From contig CM049400.1 in NCBI GenBank assembly GCA_026929865.2, positions 18,055,001 through 18,119,000 of the forward strand: DNA of 64,000 bases, written 5' to 3'. Each line of letters opens with the position of its first letter. Position 1 is the first letter of the stretch. The position numbers were made by a program, and so were the translations under genes. The notes under the pieces are model-generated. The model made no database searches. It was not told where the DNA came from and saw only the letters and a program-made list of their open reading frames with translations. Of the stretch, positions 11,957 to 24,509 are shown piece after piece. The stretch is from Hyperoplus lanceolatus (taxonomy: Eukaryota > Chordata > Actinopteri > Uranoscopiformes > Ammodytidae).

Positions 11957-14900
11957 ATGTGGACTGAAAAATCCCTCTCCATCTTCGCATGCGCACTGTT
12001 CATAACCTGGTAAAAAAAACTGCATCCTTTTCTGAGTGCAGTTCACATTCAAGCTAACACACTACCATCACACAGTCATCATCGCCTTAATGGAATTCGA
12101 ATATCGTTCCAGTGCGCCAATCAGTAGTCTATGATGAGGGCAGCGGCAGGCTTGAATGGGGCACTAGATGTGCAATTTGTCCCAGTGAATAGCATACGAG
12201 GCATCTGAATTATTCACCCAGGCCTATACTGGAAAAGCCTCTGCATGTATCAGGCCAGTTGACAACAGAATCTGGACCATGTCTAGGATAGAAATTGGAG
12301 GCGAAATGGTTACGGCGGAATGGTTAATGGAGGTGCACGTAAAAATTGTATCAAGCTTATGGTTATAGTATTTTCACAATTTATTTGGATAATTGTGCAG
12401 TCTAACGAGGGTGGGGATTAATGGGGATGGAAAATCGAGACACAACTACTAAATCGGATCATATTACTCAAATTTAATTCGGGGGAAGCCACATTTTTCC
12501 CAGAACTTTATGTAATATCACATAATTGGTTTGATACAGCTTTTGCTTCTGAGCCATATAGACCAAATCGAGAGAGCCACGCCATTGCAATTGCGGACTA
12601 TTACAATGAGTATGGGCATTGTAGTTTGTTGTGAGTGTGATTTGCTACATACATTGTTCTGGTGTTATACATTCACACCAGCCAGCAAGTATTGATTAGT
12701 GTATTAATAATCTGCTACTGAAAGATGTCCCCTAAAAATGCGCTATATATATTTGATTCATGGTAAAAAAAAAAAGAAGTGCAGTGATTAGCTGTTTGAG
12801 CAAATAATTTACTCTGTAACATCAAAAAGCGCAAAAAAGAAACTACATGTTTGTGAACGATTTTTTAAAGACTTCAGTATGAATGAATGGGTTAGGCCCT
12901 GAATGCCAGAGACATGTTGGGAAATGATGGATTTGTTGACAATAAAAACAAATACACCAAGATAGCCTTACAAAAAATCTGACATCTAGAGAGTACTGAT
13001 AGCCGTATGGTGAAAGCCCATAACACATTTCTACAAAATCCAGAGTGAGATTCTAGCTGGGGAACCTATGTTGCATGGCGCCACTCTGATGTAAAGCACT
13101 CGGAATTGCCTTTTTGCTGAAAAGCTACTTATAAAATCTGTGCTAATCAAATAAATGCAAAAGAATAAGCATGACAAAAAGCAAGGTAACTAAGGTCGAA
13201 TGAAAAGCGCTTTGAAATCCCTCCAAAGTTATGCCTCGTGTCCTGAGAGGACTTGACATTGTGACTCCAGCCTCAAAACCGATCAATACCGATGTCAGAA
13301 TAATGTAGACGGGTTGATGTTGTTTTGGTGGCGAGTGAGGGAAGGTAAGTGACAGAAACGTGTAGAGGGAGGAGAGAGAGGAGAGAGAAAGGAGGATGAG
13401 GTCATGATTTTGTCACTGTGACTGGGTGTAATGGGTGATACACCCATTACTTAACAGAATGGTATAACGCATAACACACCCAGTCAATAGCCTCTATCAC
13501 AGCCTATTGCACTACAGTTCACCACAGGCAAAATTTAACAGTATACGCTGGGTAATAGGTTTTTGCAAAAAGCACAGAGACCAATAGACATAGACAATGC
13601 AGTGATACAATAGTACCGTAGAGTGGACACAGTGTACAAGCTCCTGGTATCAGTACGTCACAGTGTTTGTGCTCCTGGCTGACTGAATGCCCCTCGGCAA
13701 CCACAGGCCCATTGTGACAGACCAGCAGCTCTCCCAAAGATACAAACTATAGTGTTTTATGGCTGCTGGAAGAAAGAGGGGGAGGACAGGACTGAAAAGA
13801 GCAGTGCACTACAGCTGTGATGAAACAATCCTATCCAGCTGAGGTCTTCCTCTGTCAGAACAGAGACAGAGACAGGGGGGGGGACAGAGGAGGGAAAAAA
13901 CAAGTGATCAGCGAGGAAAAGAGGAGAATGAGAGAAGGAGTGTTCTTGCTCTGCCTCCAGGCCTCTGTCACTGGAATGATGAGGACGACGGTGGGGGGGA
14001 AGAGGACAAGGCAGGTGGAGATGTTTTGCGGGGCGCGCGAGGAGGAGATTCAATTAAACTACACAAGGACTGAATGCATTTTTAATCACAGGCAACGCTT
14101 CGTTTTCCTGACGTGACTGTCAGCCTTTGTATGAGAGTGTGAGGCGGCCTCTCTCTCTCTCTCTCCATCCTCCACTTGCAGCTCACACAGCTCAGCGGAC
14201 CAGCAATACAATACAAAGCAGCTTTGGCAGATGCTGATGTGACGCACTGAACGGACATTTTACAGCAGCCAGAAAAGAAAAAAAAATCCAATCACCAGAT
14301 ACAGATCATGGCACTATTTTAATCATGTCAAAAGGGTCCTGTCACTGTGTGTGTGGCAGCATTGCCATGTTCAGTGTTCATGGCTTTTCTTATTAGATTT
14401 TCTGAATTCTGAGCTGGTAAATGCGTGCCTCTGTAACCATGTTGTGTGCAGTCAAGTGCTTTGAATCTACGATAGATAGCGGCCTTTAATGAGTGCACAC
14501 AAGATATAAAAGTGTTGACCGGAAAAATCTACAAAAGTCTACCAATGTCTTGACTACTCCAGCCTCCCTGCGTGCAATCCAGGCTACAAAATGATAGTGA
14601 CCTCCTTTTCCTTGTAGTAAAAAGAGGTTGTAAAGGAAACTCGCTGGCTCGGATCCTCCCTGCTCTCCTGAATCATTCATACGCGCAGTGGTGCTAATGA
14701 AAATAGCTGTGCGCGTCCTCGGATATGGCTGTGTGCGCTCGGCTGCTGCTTCAAGCCAAACGAGCAGCACAGATAGCGCTATACGGAGTTTCCTTCTCTA
14801 CTGGAGGATGGATGAGCACCGTCATTACTCTAACGACACTTAATATTTCCTCTAACGACCCCTGTCTCAGCTCGCTGCTGGGGTTAATTCACACGTTGGC

Positions 14901-16581
14901 TTAAATGTATGCTGACGACACCCACTTATAGTGAAGTCACACACTATACAAAAGAAAAACCCTCAATGAATACAGTTTTTTTCCCTGCAATCTCTCCTGT
15001 TTTGGAACAGTCTGACACAATGTTTTCAGTGGTATAGATGCCGGATCCATGAAAGTATTCAACTCCCTCCCCTGCCTTTATTTGATGGTTCACTAAAGTA
15101 GTCCTCTTTTTAGTTTATGCCTGTGTGTCTTTAAATGTGTGTGTTTGTGAGCTCATGTGTTTGCTTGTACGCATCATGCATGCATTGCCATGTAGCATGC
15201 TCAGTAGGGAAACCGGCATGGAAAGCCTAGCATGCAGGCTATTTGAATATTTCTCATTTACATATGCAAAGTGGCCAGATAGATAACCCTCGGTTTTCCA
15301 GCCCCTTCCAACAATTAGAGATATAAATAAATAAGCAGCCTAATTAGGATGCTGAAAGGAAATGTGGAGGAAGAGGAAGTGTTTTTCCTGACTCCCGTCT
15401 CAAACGCATTGCATGAATAATCCAAATCCTATTCGGGGCCATAAACACTAATCTTTTATTGCTTTCGGTCATGAATCATATATTATGAAAATGACCAAAT
15501 CTCCAAAGTAGGTTGATAGATTCAGGGGGATCATATATCAGTGAAATCGATGCTCTGAGGCCATGGAATGAATGCAGTGATAGTGTTCATTGGCAGTAGA
15601 GTATGTGTGAGGACAGATTTCAGATTACTGGTCCCTCCAACAGATGCCTGTGCCTGTAAACAATGTTAAAAGGAAACAGCAGCTTAACGACCAAACTCAT
15701 TACAGTAGCAGGCAGCTCACAGCAACCAGGGATTTGGATGTCGTCTCTACAGTGTGTGTGTGTGTGTGTGTATGTGTGCATTTATTGTGAATACATGTGT
15801 GTGTGTGTGTGTGTGTGTGTGAGTGAACGTTTGTGAATCTGTGTGGTTGAGGGATGCAGTGTCGGGCACTTTTTCATTCCAACAGCCGAATGGCTTGTAA
15901 ACCACAGGGGCCCCGAGTAATCTACCTCTAACCGAGCGTCATCGCAAATAGACGATCACATCCATCAGACTTTCCTTCGTCTTCTCATTCCACTTGCATC
16001 CCTCATTTCCTTATTCTCAATCCTCGCTTCCTTCACTCGGCTATTTTATTTAGTTTCTAATCAAAAGATTTATGGCTATCTGCAGATGAATATGAAGGCC
16101 GCAAACCACAGAAAAGCACATGAAAAGCCCAGTACCTAGATTTAAATGGGTTGGGGTTGGGGTTGGATGAAAGCTCCTCAAATGATGAGTTAACATTCCC
16201 AAAGTCTTAACTCAGTGGGCTAACCCTGTGTTGAGTCATCATGGATAGACAATGCAGTCCAGGTCAGCCCATGTATTCCCTAACTCTCCCTGTGCAGAGA
16301 GTTTGACGTTTAATCAGCACGTTCTTGTATGTATGTGGGTGTGTGTGTGTGTGTGTGCTAATTAATAAGGGAGCATCTGGAAAGATACGTGAACATATGT
16401 TGGCCTCTGGTCTCCAAATGCAATTGCGCAGCGGACAGGTCACCCGTATAAAACACACAGAGAGAACAGAGAGGAAAGGTGATGATTAAGATAAATGCAT
16501 TCAGTTACGTGCACCTAATGGCAGACATTAGCTGCCGTGGTTAAAGACTTAACTTAATGAGAAAAAGAGTGAACAACTTAC
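11957..16581. other. Non-coding stretch, putative intron
   Basis: No gene was recognised. The content is ordinary AT-rich sequence, short GA runs (about 13370-13390, 14145-14165), a nested perfect hairpin at 13419-13486, two short TG arrays (about 15750-15770 and 15800-15820), and a GGGTT-like triplet run near 16147-16166. Open frames here are short and show no recognisable motif. Confidence 0.55.
13419..13486. repeat. Nested perfect inverted repeats
   Basis: An outer 11-bp pair (TGACTGGGTGT and ACACCCAGTCA) encloses an inner hairpin. The inner hairpin has a perfect 10-bp stem (GTAATGGGTG/CACCCATTAC) and a 3-nt loop, at 13428-13450. Confidence 0.8.
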
Positions 16582-16647
16582 AAATACATCCATAAGCATG
16601 TGCTCCAGGGTCACCTCAATGTCCTCAAGTCGTGCTGCAAGAGTCAT
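16582..16647 (-). CDS. Candidate alternative first coding exon (22 codons) of a minus-strand gene
   Basis: On the minus strand an ATG at 16647 opens a frame of exactly 22 codons. The peptide is amphipathic (M-T-L-A-A-R-L-E-D-I-E-V-T-L-E-H-M-L-M-D-V-F), and it ends at a consensus donor (TTT then GTAAGT) in phase 0. Phase and strand agree with the exons at 57270-57314 and 3104-3196. The peptide could form a short helix or coiled coil. I do not recognise it. It may be an alternative frmd4a start, a first exon of another gene, or a chance frame. No clear promoter motif was identified upstream. Confidence 0.35.
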
Positions 16648-18855
16648 CGTTCAACTGGTCCGAAAAATGCCACAAGATAGTAAATAGATAGATTATAGAT
16701 AGAAAATGTAAACTTTGTAATCAAGGGATACAGATGGCTCAAAGGAAGTAGTTAAGCCATGTCAGTCATTCCCCAAAACATCCCAACTCTTCAAATGAAC
16801 GTGCCACGACAGCTTTTTAAAAGTCCAGCCTTATTTGTCCACATACTCCTTTCATTCTCCAAATCGAGACAGCCTCCCAAATGATTAGTCAAAGTCCAAG
16901 ATCCCATGAAACAAGCACGTCTATCTACACCAAACTTGGCTCTGAAAAAGACCTGCCTGGATTCCAATCAGGGCTCCAAATGCTTCCAAAGAGAGTGTGG
17001 GATCCCTACAGAAAAAAGGGCTTCAATCGCTCCTCTGAGAAACCTACTAATGAAGATGCGTGACATACTACAGCCTTGTAGTCCCCTCTCTTCAGATCTG
17101 AGTTATGATCCATGGGTGAGATAAAGACACTGACAACTCTCCCTGGCAGAGAGGGAGGGCAGAGGGTCGCACTCACTCTTCCCAGGATGCCCACAGGAGG
17201 AAAAGAGGAGCAGGGGGAGGAAGCACAAGCCTTGAAGCAGAGTTAACGGTCGGAGAAGCTGCTATACTCTGTAATGAAGTCATTCATCATTTTCATTTTT
17301 TTGGGGGATATCTTCCTATCTCGCACAAGTTGTCAGGATATCTCCTCCCTCTCTCTCTCTTTCTCTCTCCCTCTGTTTCTCAGTGCCCTTTTGGGTCTCT
17401 GTCCACAGTGGACGCCTTTGTACGAAAGGGAGAGCCCTTGGGGCAGCTGATGCTCAGTCCTGGGTGCTCTTGGCTGGGGTCATCCTCTCTCACACTGGGC
17501 CTCTCTCATCAATTGGGCCTTTGTGGAGGCCTCATTAAAAAGGTTGGCCCTGGATGCCGAGGCTCCGGTAGACACACAAGGCCGAAAACAGCAGTGATAT
17601 GGCCTGGAATGGATCTATGAATGACTGCAGGCCTATGTAACAGTGGGGTTGGGTGGGGGGTGGCAGAGGACAGGGAATGTGGGGTAGAGAGGGATTATTT
17701 TGGGGGGTAGGAGTGGGGTGGAAGGGGAAAATAAGGGTGCATAGCAAGGGGGCAATGATTCAATAAGGGAGGAAGGAAAGTAGAAGAAAAGGAGGGAAGC
17801 AGGGGAATGAAGGATGTTGGTGGGTCGCTCCACGGAGAGGGGAGTTGTTTTTGTTTTTCTGGCAAACACTGATGGAATGTACCCCAGCCCCCCCCTCCCC
17901 ATTTTCTCTGTTAACAAGACTTACAGAAAGAAAGAAACAAAGACACATAGAGACTGAGTCAGACAGTGGAGGGGAAAGGGGAAAGTGAGTTAAGCTGGGC
18001 TGCACCAGCAAACAGGATATGACCACAGACAGTAACCAGCTGTGACGAGGGAGACATGCCCTGGGTTCCAAACCACATACTCCTTCTTTTTACTATTCTA
18101 TAGACTGGTCATAAAAGCAATGTAGTTATCATGCAGTAGGCATACAATTTGGATGTACTTATACTTATTTATTTCATCATAACTACACACCTTGAACTTG
18201 CCTTTTGCTTCTATCTGTCTCATCGCTGGTTGTTTTCACTCAGAGCCTTCGTCGATGTGAGATAACTTCCGATTGAGGATTGAGGGTCAGAATTGCCAAA
18301 GAAAGCATGCTGATCTCCACACTAAAAGGGACTAAAACTACAACTCTAATAGTTTTCTATAATTCTTTACCGATAATATTTCTTATATACACAAAATTTA
18401 GGGCAACAAACTATTTAAAAGAAACACAAGTAAGCTCACAATGCATCATGGTAATTGGTGAGCCGTTTTCTTTAAACATAGGGATACTCTTTTCTACTTG
18501 TAACAATGTCTTCGTCGTACCTCTAAAAAGCTTCACCATCCAACCTCCATCTTTTTCTCCAAATCACTCTTTTGGTTCCACATCTCTCAATCAATCTATA
18601 TTCACCTGCTACTTCTCTCTCCTCCCTTCTTCGCATCATTTGGCGTTTTAGATATTCTCTCCAGTCATATTCCCCCCATCCTGTCCTCCTCTTGCCCTCT
18701 TTCTAAACCACTCAGACCAGGAGCACCAATGACCTTTGCCCTCTGACCTCTCTTGGGTGTGAGGTCGTCCTCAACCACTCATCCGCCGTCACATCAACTC
18801 CGTGGTCAGGAGCGCCAGGGTGTGACAGACTCTATTGCACAGCAGTGCTCCCGTG

Positions 18856-18960
<105 letters not shown>

Positions 18961-21033
18961 TAACACACTTCACTGGGTGTTAAAAACAGAGTGCAGGGAT
19001 CTGACAGTCCTTTGTTGTCCTCAGGAGGAGTTCCTGTCTGCCTGGTGTCTCTCCTAATAGTGCCTGCTGTGAATATGTAACACCCCGCCATTAATAACTG
19101 AGAAATATCCCTCTAATTCTCATCTGCATGCCGCTCATGCATTATAAATACACTCCTGCATGGTGAAGATGGACAGTATATGGCCACTAAAACTTGTCAA
19201 GGAGGTGGCCCGTGGTGACTGAATGCATTGAAGAGTGTCAAGAGCGGCACGGTATAGCCTATCATGACCTGAAATCGTCATTAGTGAGGAGCTTAGCCCC
19301 CAACAGAGAGGCAGTGCGGAACAGCATGTCCCAGTTCGACTCCTTGGCACGACAAGGGTTAAAACCCAGATTCCAGTGTGTAATCCAATGTGTGTGGAAC
19401 GACTCTTTGGTGTAATGTTTACTAGCCCATCACAGAGACAGCTGAATATCACCTCACCTCTCTGCATAATATACAGAGGCAATGCGACACATTATGCTCC
19501 ATTCCCCACATACAGGCTGCATATTACCGAATGATTTACACAAAACACAGGGTTTGAACAGCCAAGCTTATGTTTCCGCGGGGATATATTTAAAGATAAA
19601 AGGTGAAACTTACAAGAATCCAATGAACATTATCATACGCACAGAAACAAACAATAGTAATTGTATAGATTTACATGCACAGCATAAGAGAATGGTAGGA
19701 AAGTGCAACAAATAACAAAGAACATTATTCTGAACAAATTCTTCGCAGCAGGCCTTCAGCAGGCCTCATAAACAAGGACTGGGACCCCCACTGACACATA
19801 CCCCCCCCCCCCCACATAGATACTACACGTTACATTTACATACAGCCTCTACATTCCGCACACTCCTGCGCAAACTGTACAGCTCCTTTCAAAAACAGAT
19901 CTCACATAAAACATACACTATTTTTACTGTCATGTGTTCTTCTTTGTTTTTACTTTTGTATCTTCTCTATGTTTATGGTATGCAAAAAGATACCAAGGCA
20001 AATGTGTTGAATGGGACAGTACACCCGATTCTGATGCTCAAAATGATTGACATTAGAAAATACTAAACCCCAGGCTTGCTGCATCAACCAGCTAAAAATC
20101 AACTTCAACACACACCTTTCAGTACCTTAAGATGAAACACACTGAAGAAATCTGAGGAGTTCCTCCATCTTTCTCCACCACTAGTCTGTTGGTGGAAGTC
20201 GACCGTCCCAGTATCCCAGCAGGGAGCACCATCGTGGTGGCTGCCGCAGAAGCAGCAGCTCAGGCTGTGCATCACAACACTGGCCTTATCAAGACACTAT
20301 GAACGCGATTCATAGTAACAGCTCCGAGGACTGTTCTGCTCTTTAATTCTAACTTAAGGCAAAAGCACAGAGTGTGTGTCTGTGTGAGCGTCATTGACCC
20401 TGATGTCCACCTGGCTTTGAAAACAAGGATGTGTGGCTAATCAAACTCTCGGCAATCTTCCAATTGGTTTGAGGTATCTACGCAGACACTTACAGACTCA
20501 AAATAGTAGCTATGCTTGACATTAGCCTCTTAAGCACCTGTTTGCAGCTTACGGTCTTAAAAGGTTTACTGTCAGTCTTGTACACTGGGCAAGTTGGTGC
20601 AAAGTTTGCAGGACTGCAGATAGGGCAACCCACTGTGCCTTGTCTGGCTAAATAAGCTAATATGTTTTTATTGACTCACTGTTTGGAATACTTTAATAAT
20701 AGTTTTTATCCAAAATGTTCTATGCCTACCATTCTGTCTGATTATTATTAGCATTTAAATTAACATATCTTTATATAATATAGCTCCCCATCTTCTTTCA
20801 GCATTTGCATCTTTTGATTCTCTCTTATACTCTTTTTTTAGACATAACTCATGTCTTTTTTTGTCAGCATCGAGTGATGAAGGTCAGCAAGTGCAGATGA
20901 AAGGGATTCTGCTTAGTCATTCTCTGCAGCACTGTTGGTAATGTGAATTTTGCTGTGTCACTGCGAAGCCCAAATCTGTCATTCCACATCACAGAGAATG
21001 GCTCACTGCTTTTTGGGTGTCCTTCTGGGCACA

Positions 21034-21068
<35 letters not shown>

Positions 21069-21484
21069 CTAAAAGGGGCTGGAGAGGCAGGTGCACTCCA
21101 CTATCTTATGTTATTCATCATGTTGCAGTGAAAGTCACCTTGGATTTCCGTGAGACCCTTTCATACTTTTGAGTATGAAGTGAATAGACTGTCTGATGTG
21201 CAAAGGGCATCAAAAGGAATTCATAAAACAACACAACTCCCATGATCCTTTGTAACTTGGGTGGAGCTTCTAACTTTTCTGTCCTACATACAAGCCTCTC
21301 ACCTCAGAGAGTATGTGTCTGAGAGGCAAAGAGCAGACAGAATGCGACTGAGGCATATTTTAATGGCTGGTTGTATGAAGGCTCTGGATTGAGTCACGCT
21401 CCAGGATTTTCTGCCCCAGTAAACTTAGCCCACTTTACTCAGTGCCGAGGAGGCTTCCCAGCTTTCCTCTCGCACATACTGTAA

Positions 21485-21487
<3 letters not shown>

Positions 21488-21541
<54 letters not shown>
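21488..21541. repeat. (CA)n microsatellite
   Basis: A CA array of about 54 bp. Confidence 0.96.
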
Positions 21542-21544
<3 letters not shown>

Positions 21545-21912
21545 CAACACTGTTAAGTGGATAAAAAACATTGTTTCCATAACACTGATTTAACAGTTAA
21601 CACTCTGGTAGGCAAGGCATGCCTGTCTGCCCGCAAGTCTGCACGACTTGTATATGAATTACTCCAGCGTGCAAACATAACGCTCGCATCAACTTAGGAT
21701 CAAGACATGCATGTGAGTCCCCACTCCGATCCCCAAAGTCCACACACGATTAGGAATGTGATTTGTATCAGCGTGAGCGTTAAATGTTTGATGATACGGC
21801 TACATATTTAATCCTTACAGACCAGATCATGAGAGGAAATGGGTTATACATGATCGTACTCCCAAGGGAAAATACTGGGACACTGGAAAAGAGGGCAAAC
21901 ATGGGTTAACAA

Positions 21913-21913
<1 letters not shown>

Positions 21914-21990
<77 letters not shown>
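21914..21990. repeat. (TG)n microsatellite
   Basis: A TG array of about 77 bp. Confidence 0.96.
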
Positions 21991-21994
<4 letters not shown>

Positions 21995-22350
21995 TTGTGT
22001 GTGTGTGATATGCGCTTGTATAATGTGAGCAGATCGTTTTTAATGTATCATCACTACTTTGAATATTCACTATGGATTTGAATGCACTCAGATTGCTATT
22101 CTATACTATTTTAACAAAGATTGGTCTCAATCCTCAGACCTCTGTGTTAGAATAATTTGTCTACATGCCGGATACAGCTGTGCTTATAACCCTCGTAAAC
22201 CTCTCAGCCCAATAGTAACTACACAACTCATCTTCTTTATAAACAATGGATCATTGTGATCCCTCAGGCATGCAAATCATAAGCTAACATAGCATGCAAA
22301 AACAAATAAACAAATGCAAAGTACAAATGGGATGCACTTGTAAACGTCAC

Positions 22351-22351
<1 letters not shown>

Positions 22352-22384
<33 letters not shown>

Positions 22385-22406
22385 CTCTCTCTCTCTCTCT
22401 CTCTCT
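22352..22406. repeat. (CA)n(CT)n compound microsatellite
   Basis: About 29 bp of CA is followed directly by about 26 bp of CT. Confidence 0.96.
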
Positions 22407-22499
22407 TAGTTGTCCATCGATTTCGATGATGACGTGCACTTTTAACCTTTTTGTAAAAAAAAACATTTTAAATAAACAAAAACATACTTCTTCACTTAC

Positions 22500-22949
22500 T
22501 TACTTTACTTTCCCTATCCTATCATATGGCTACCACAGCCCAAACAGCACGGCCACTTTCAACAGACCCAGGCTCTGTACAAACAAGCTCCAGGTAGTGC
22601 CAATGCTGATTCTACCTATCCTATCCTACTAAAAGGCTATCACAGCCTAAAAACAGCAACGCACCTTCAACAGACCCAGGCTCCGTGCAAGCAAGCTCCA
22701 GGTAGTGACAATGCCCATGCTACCCATCCCCATTGTTCCACATCTATCTATGAGATTTAATGTGGCTATACAACCCAATCCTAGACCTACATAACCTCTG
22801 ACAAGTAGGACATGTAAATGTGTCAGTAGACACTGTGGGCTCCACAGGAGTTTTCCTCCTGTCCCTCTTCTGCTGTCTCCTGGCTGTCCTGTCCTCATCC
22901 AGCCTATGGGTCCCCTCCTTACACACCTGCCGCCATGTGGTGTGGTCAG

Positions 22950-23015
<66 letters not shown>

Positions 23016-23220
23016 ACATCACACATGCTTGCGTTCTCCCCGGAGTGCAGTAACCTAAGACAGACTCCACCTCTTGCTGCAGGCATGGGACATAAGCTGC
23101 TTGTTATACTGTACAGATGGGTCCCACACCTTCTGACAGGTGCAACAGCTCCTACGGCGCCCGCCACACAAACCAATTGCAAAACGCTGGCCAAATGACT
23201 CAGGCAGATTGTCTTTGTTA
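22500..23220 (-). mobile_element. 3' fragment of a non-LTR retrotransposon with duplicated 3' UTR unit
   Basis: On the minus strand a frame (22744-22950, continuing through a CA array) ends in a basic Arg/Lys-rich region. After it comes a C2H2-type finger (C-P-T-C, twelve residues, then H-I-K-S-H) and a stop. This layout resembles the C-terminus of fish LINE ORF2 proteins as I recall them. Beyond the stop, a unit of about 105 bp is repeated twice with divergence (about 22512-22614 and 22615-22725), with shared blocks such as CAACAGACCCAGGCTC and AGCTCCAGGTAGTG. The upstream part is interrupted by the CA array at 22953-23011. The exact clade was not determined, and a zinc-finger gene remnant is the alternative. 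Confidence 0.5.
22953..23011. repeat. (CA)n microsatellite
   Basis: A CA array of about 59 bp inside the retrotransposon fragment. Confidence 0.96.
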
Positions 23221-24178
23221 ATGTGAACAAGAGGAGGAGAAGAAAGAGGAGGAGGAGGAGGAGGAGGAGAGCCCTTGGGGTAAGAGAAAAGAGAGACGTA
23301 ATTTGAGGAGAACATATCCACCTACTGACAGTATACTCCAGGCCATCCCTCTCATCATGGGGAATGTCAGATATTAGTAGAATCATGACTGTGCAATCTG
23401 TGTATGTGCTGCTATACGTTGATTTATTTAAGATATTGATGGTCAGTAATAGCAACAACTCTGCATGTTTTTATGGGCAAGCATGAAAAAGTATTGTGTC
23501 TATAATGAATGGAGGATCCAGTGAGGGAGTGGGCTAACAGATAGGGGCCAGACTACCCCCCCCCCCATGGGGCTACAGGCTCCACTGGAGTCCCCCTGCT
23601 AGACAGACCAGTCACCTCCCACCCTTCACTGGCCTTTGTCCTTGCTACGCCTCCTCACCTCCACGGCAGTTAGAAAAAAACGTGCTGTGACAGGCTGGGT
23701 CTGATCTGTCCCAGGTTTCCCTCCAAGCCAAGGTCGCACCCCTGATATTTGACCACTTATTTACATTCAGCTATCATTATCGCCACGGGAACAGACGAGC
23801 ATACGAAAAAAGGAAAAGATTGGGTGCATAAGACATGAAGGACTGGGGGAAAAGAGGGGGGAGGATTTGTTTGGGAGGAAGCATTGGAGGGTAAATCCTA
23901 CGTAATTGCCCCTTCAGTAGACAGCATTGGTAATGCGGGATGGCCTCCTCGGTCACTGACAAAACTCATTACCAATCAAGTGTGGCCTTTAACATGTGCT
24001 TCCCTCCTTTCTATCTCTTTGTCCCTCGCCCGTCCTTCTCCTTCTTGTCATTTTCCTTCTCTCTTGATTTCACTCCCTGCTCTTTGTCTCCCCCCTGCTT
24101 GTTGTTGTCTCCTTCTCGGACAGCAGGAGGAGCAGGATGAGGTCATTAATTATACACATAACAGTTCCCTGGTCATCT

Positions 24179-24181
<3 letters not shown>

Positions 24182-24227
<46 letters not shown>
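24182..24227. repeat. (CA)n microsatellite
   Basis: A CA array of about 46 bp. Confidence 0.95.
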
Positions 24228-24229
<2 letters not shown>

Positions 24230-24372
24230 CCCTTCCCTACCTGGGTCCCTCCACAAGCCGTTGTATCTCTGAGATGTAGCTGCGATGAAGGATGAGAGGA
24301 GCCGTGCACTGTCCAATAAAGCTTGGTGTTTACTGAGGCCAAACGGCAAGCACTACCCCCCACCCCACCCCA

Positions 24373-24373
24373 C

Positions 24374-24464
<91 letters not shown>

Positions 24465-24467
24465 CAC

Positions 24468-24502
<35 letters not shown>

Positions 24503-24503
24503 C
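24373..24503. repeat. (CA)n microsatellite, interrupted
   Basis: A CA array of about 130 bp with GC, AA and single-base interruptions. Confidence 0.96.
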
Positions 24504-24509
24504 AGCAGA

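Noticed and set aside
16147-16166. GGGTT/GGGGTT run as an interstitial telomere
   Set aside because: There are only about three units and they do not match the vertebrate TTAGGG repeat.
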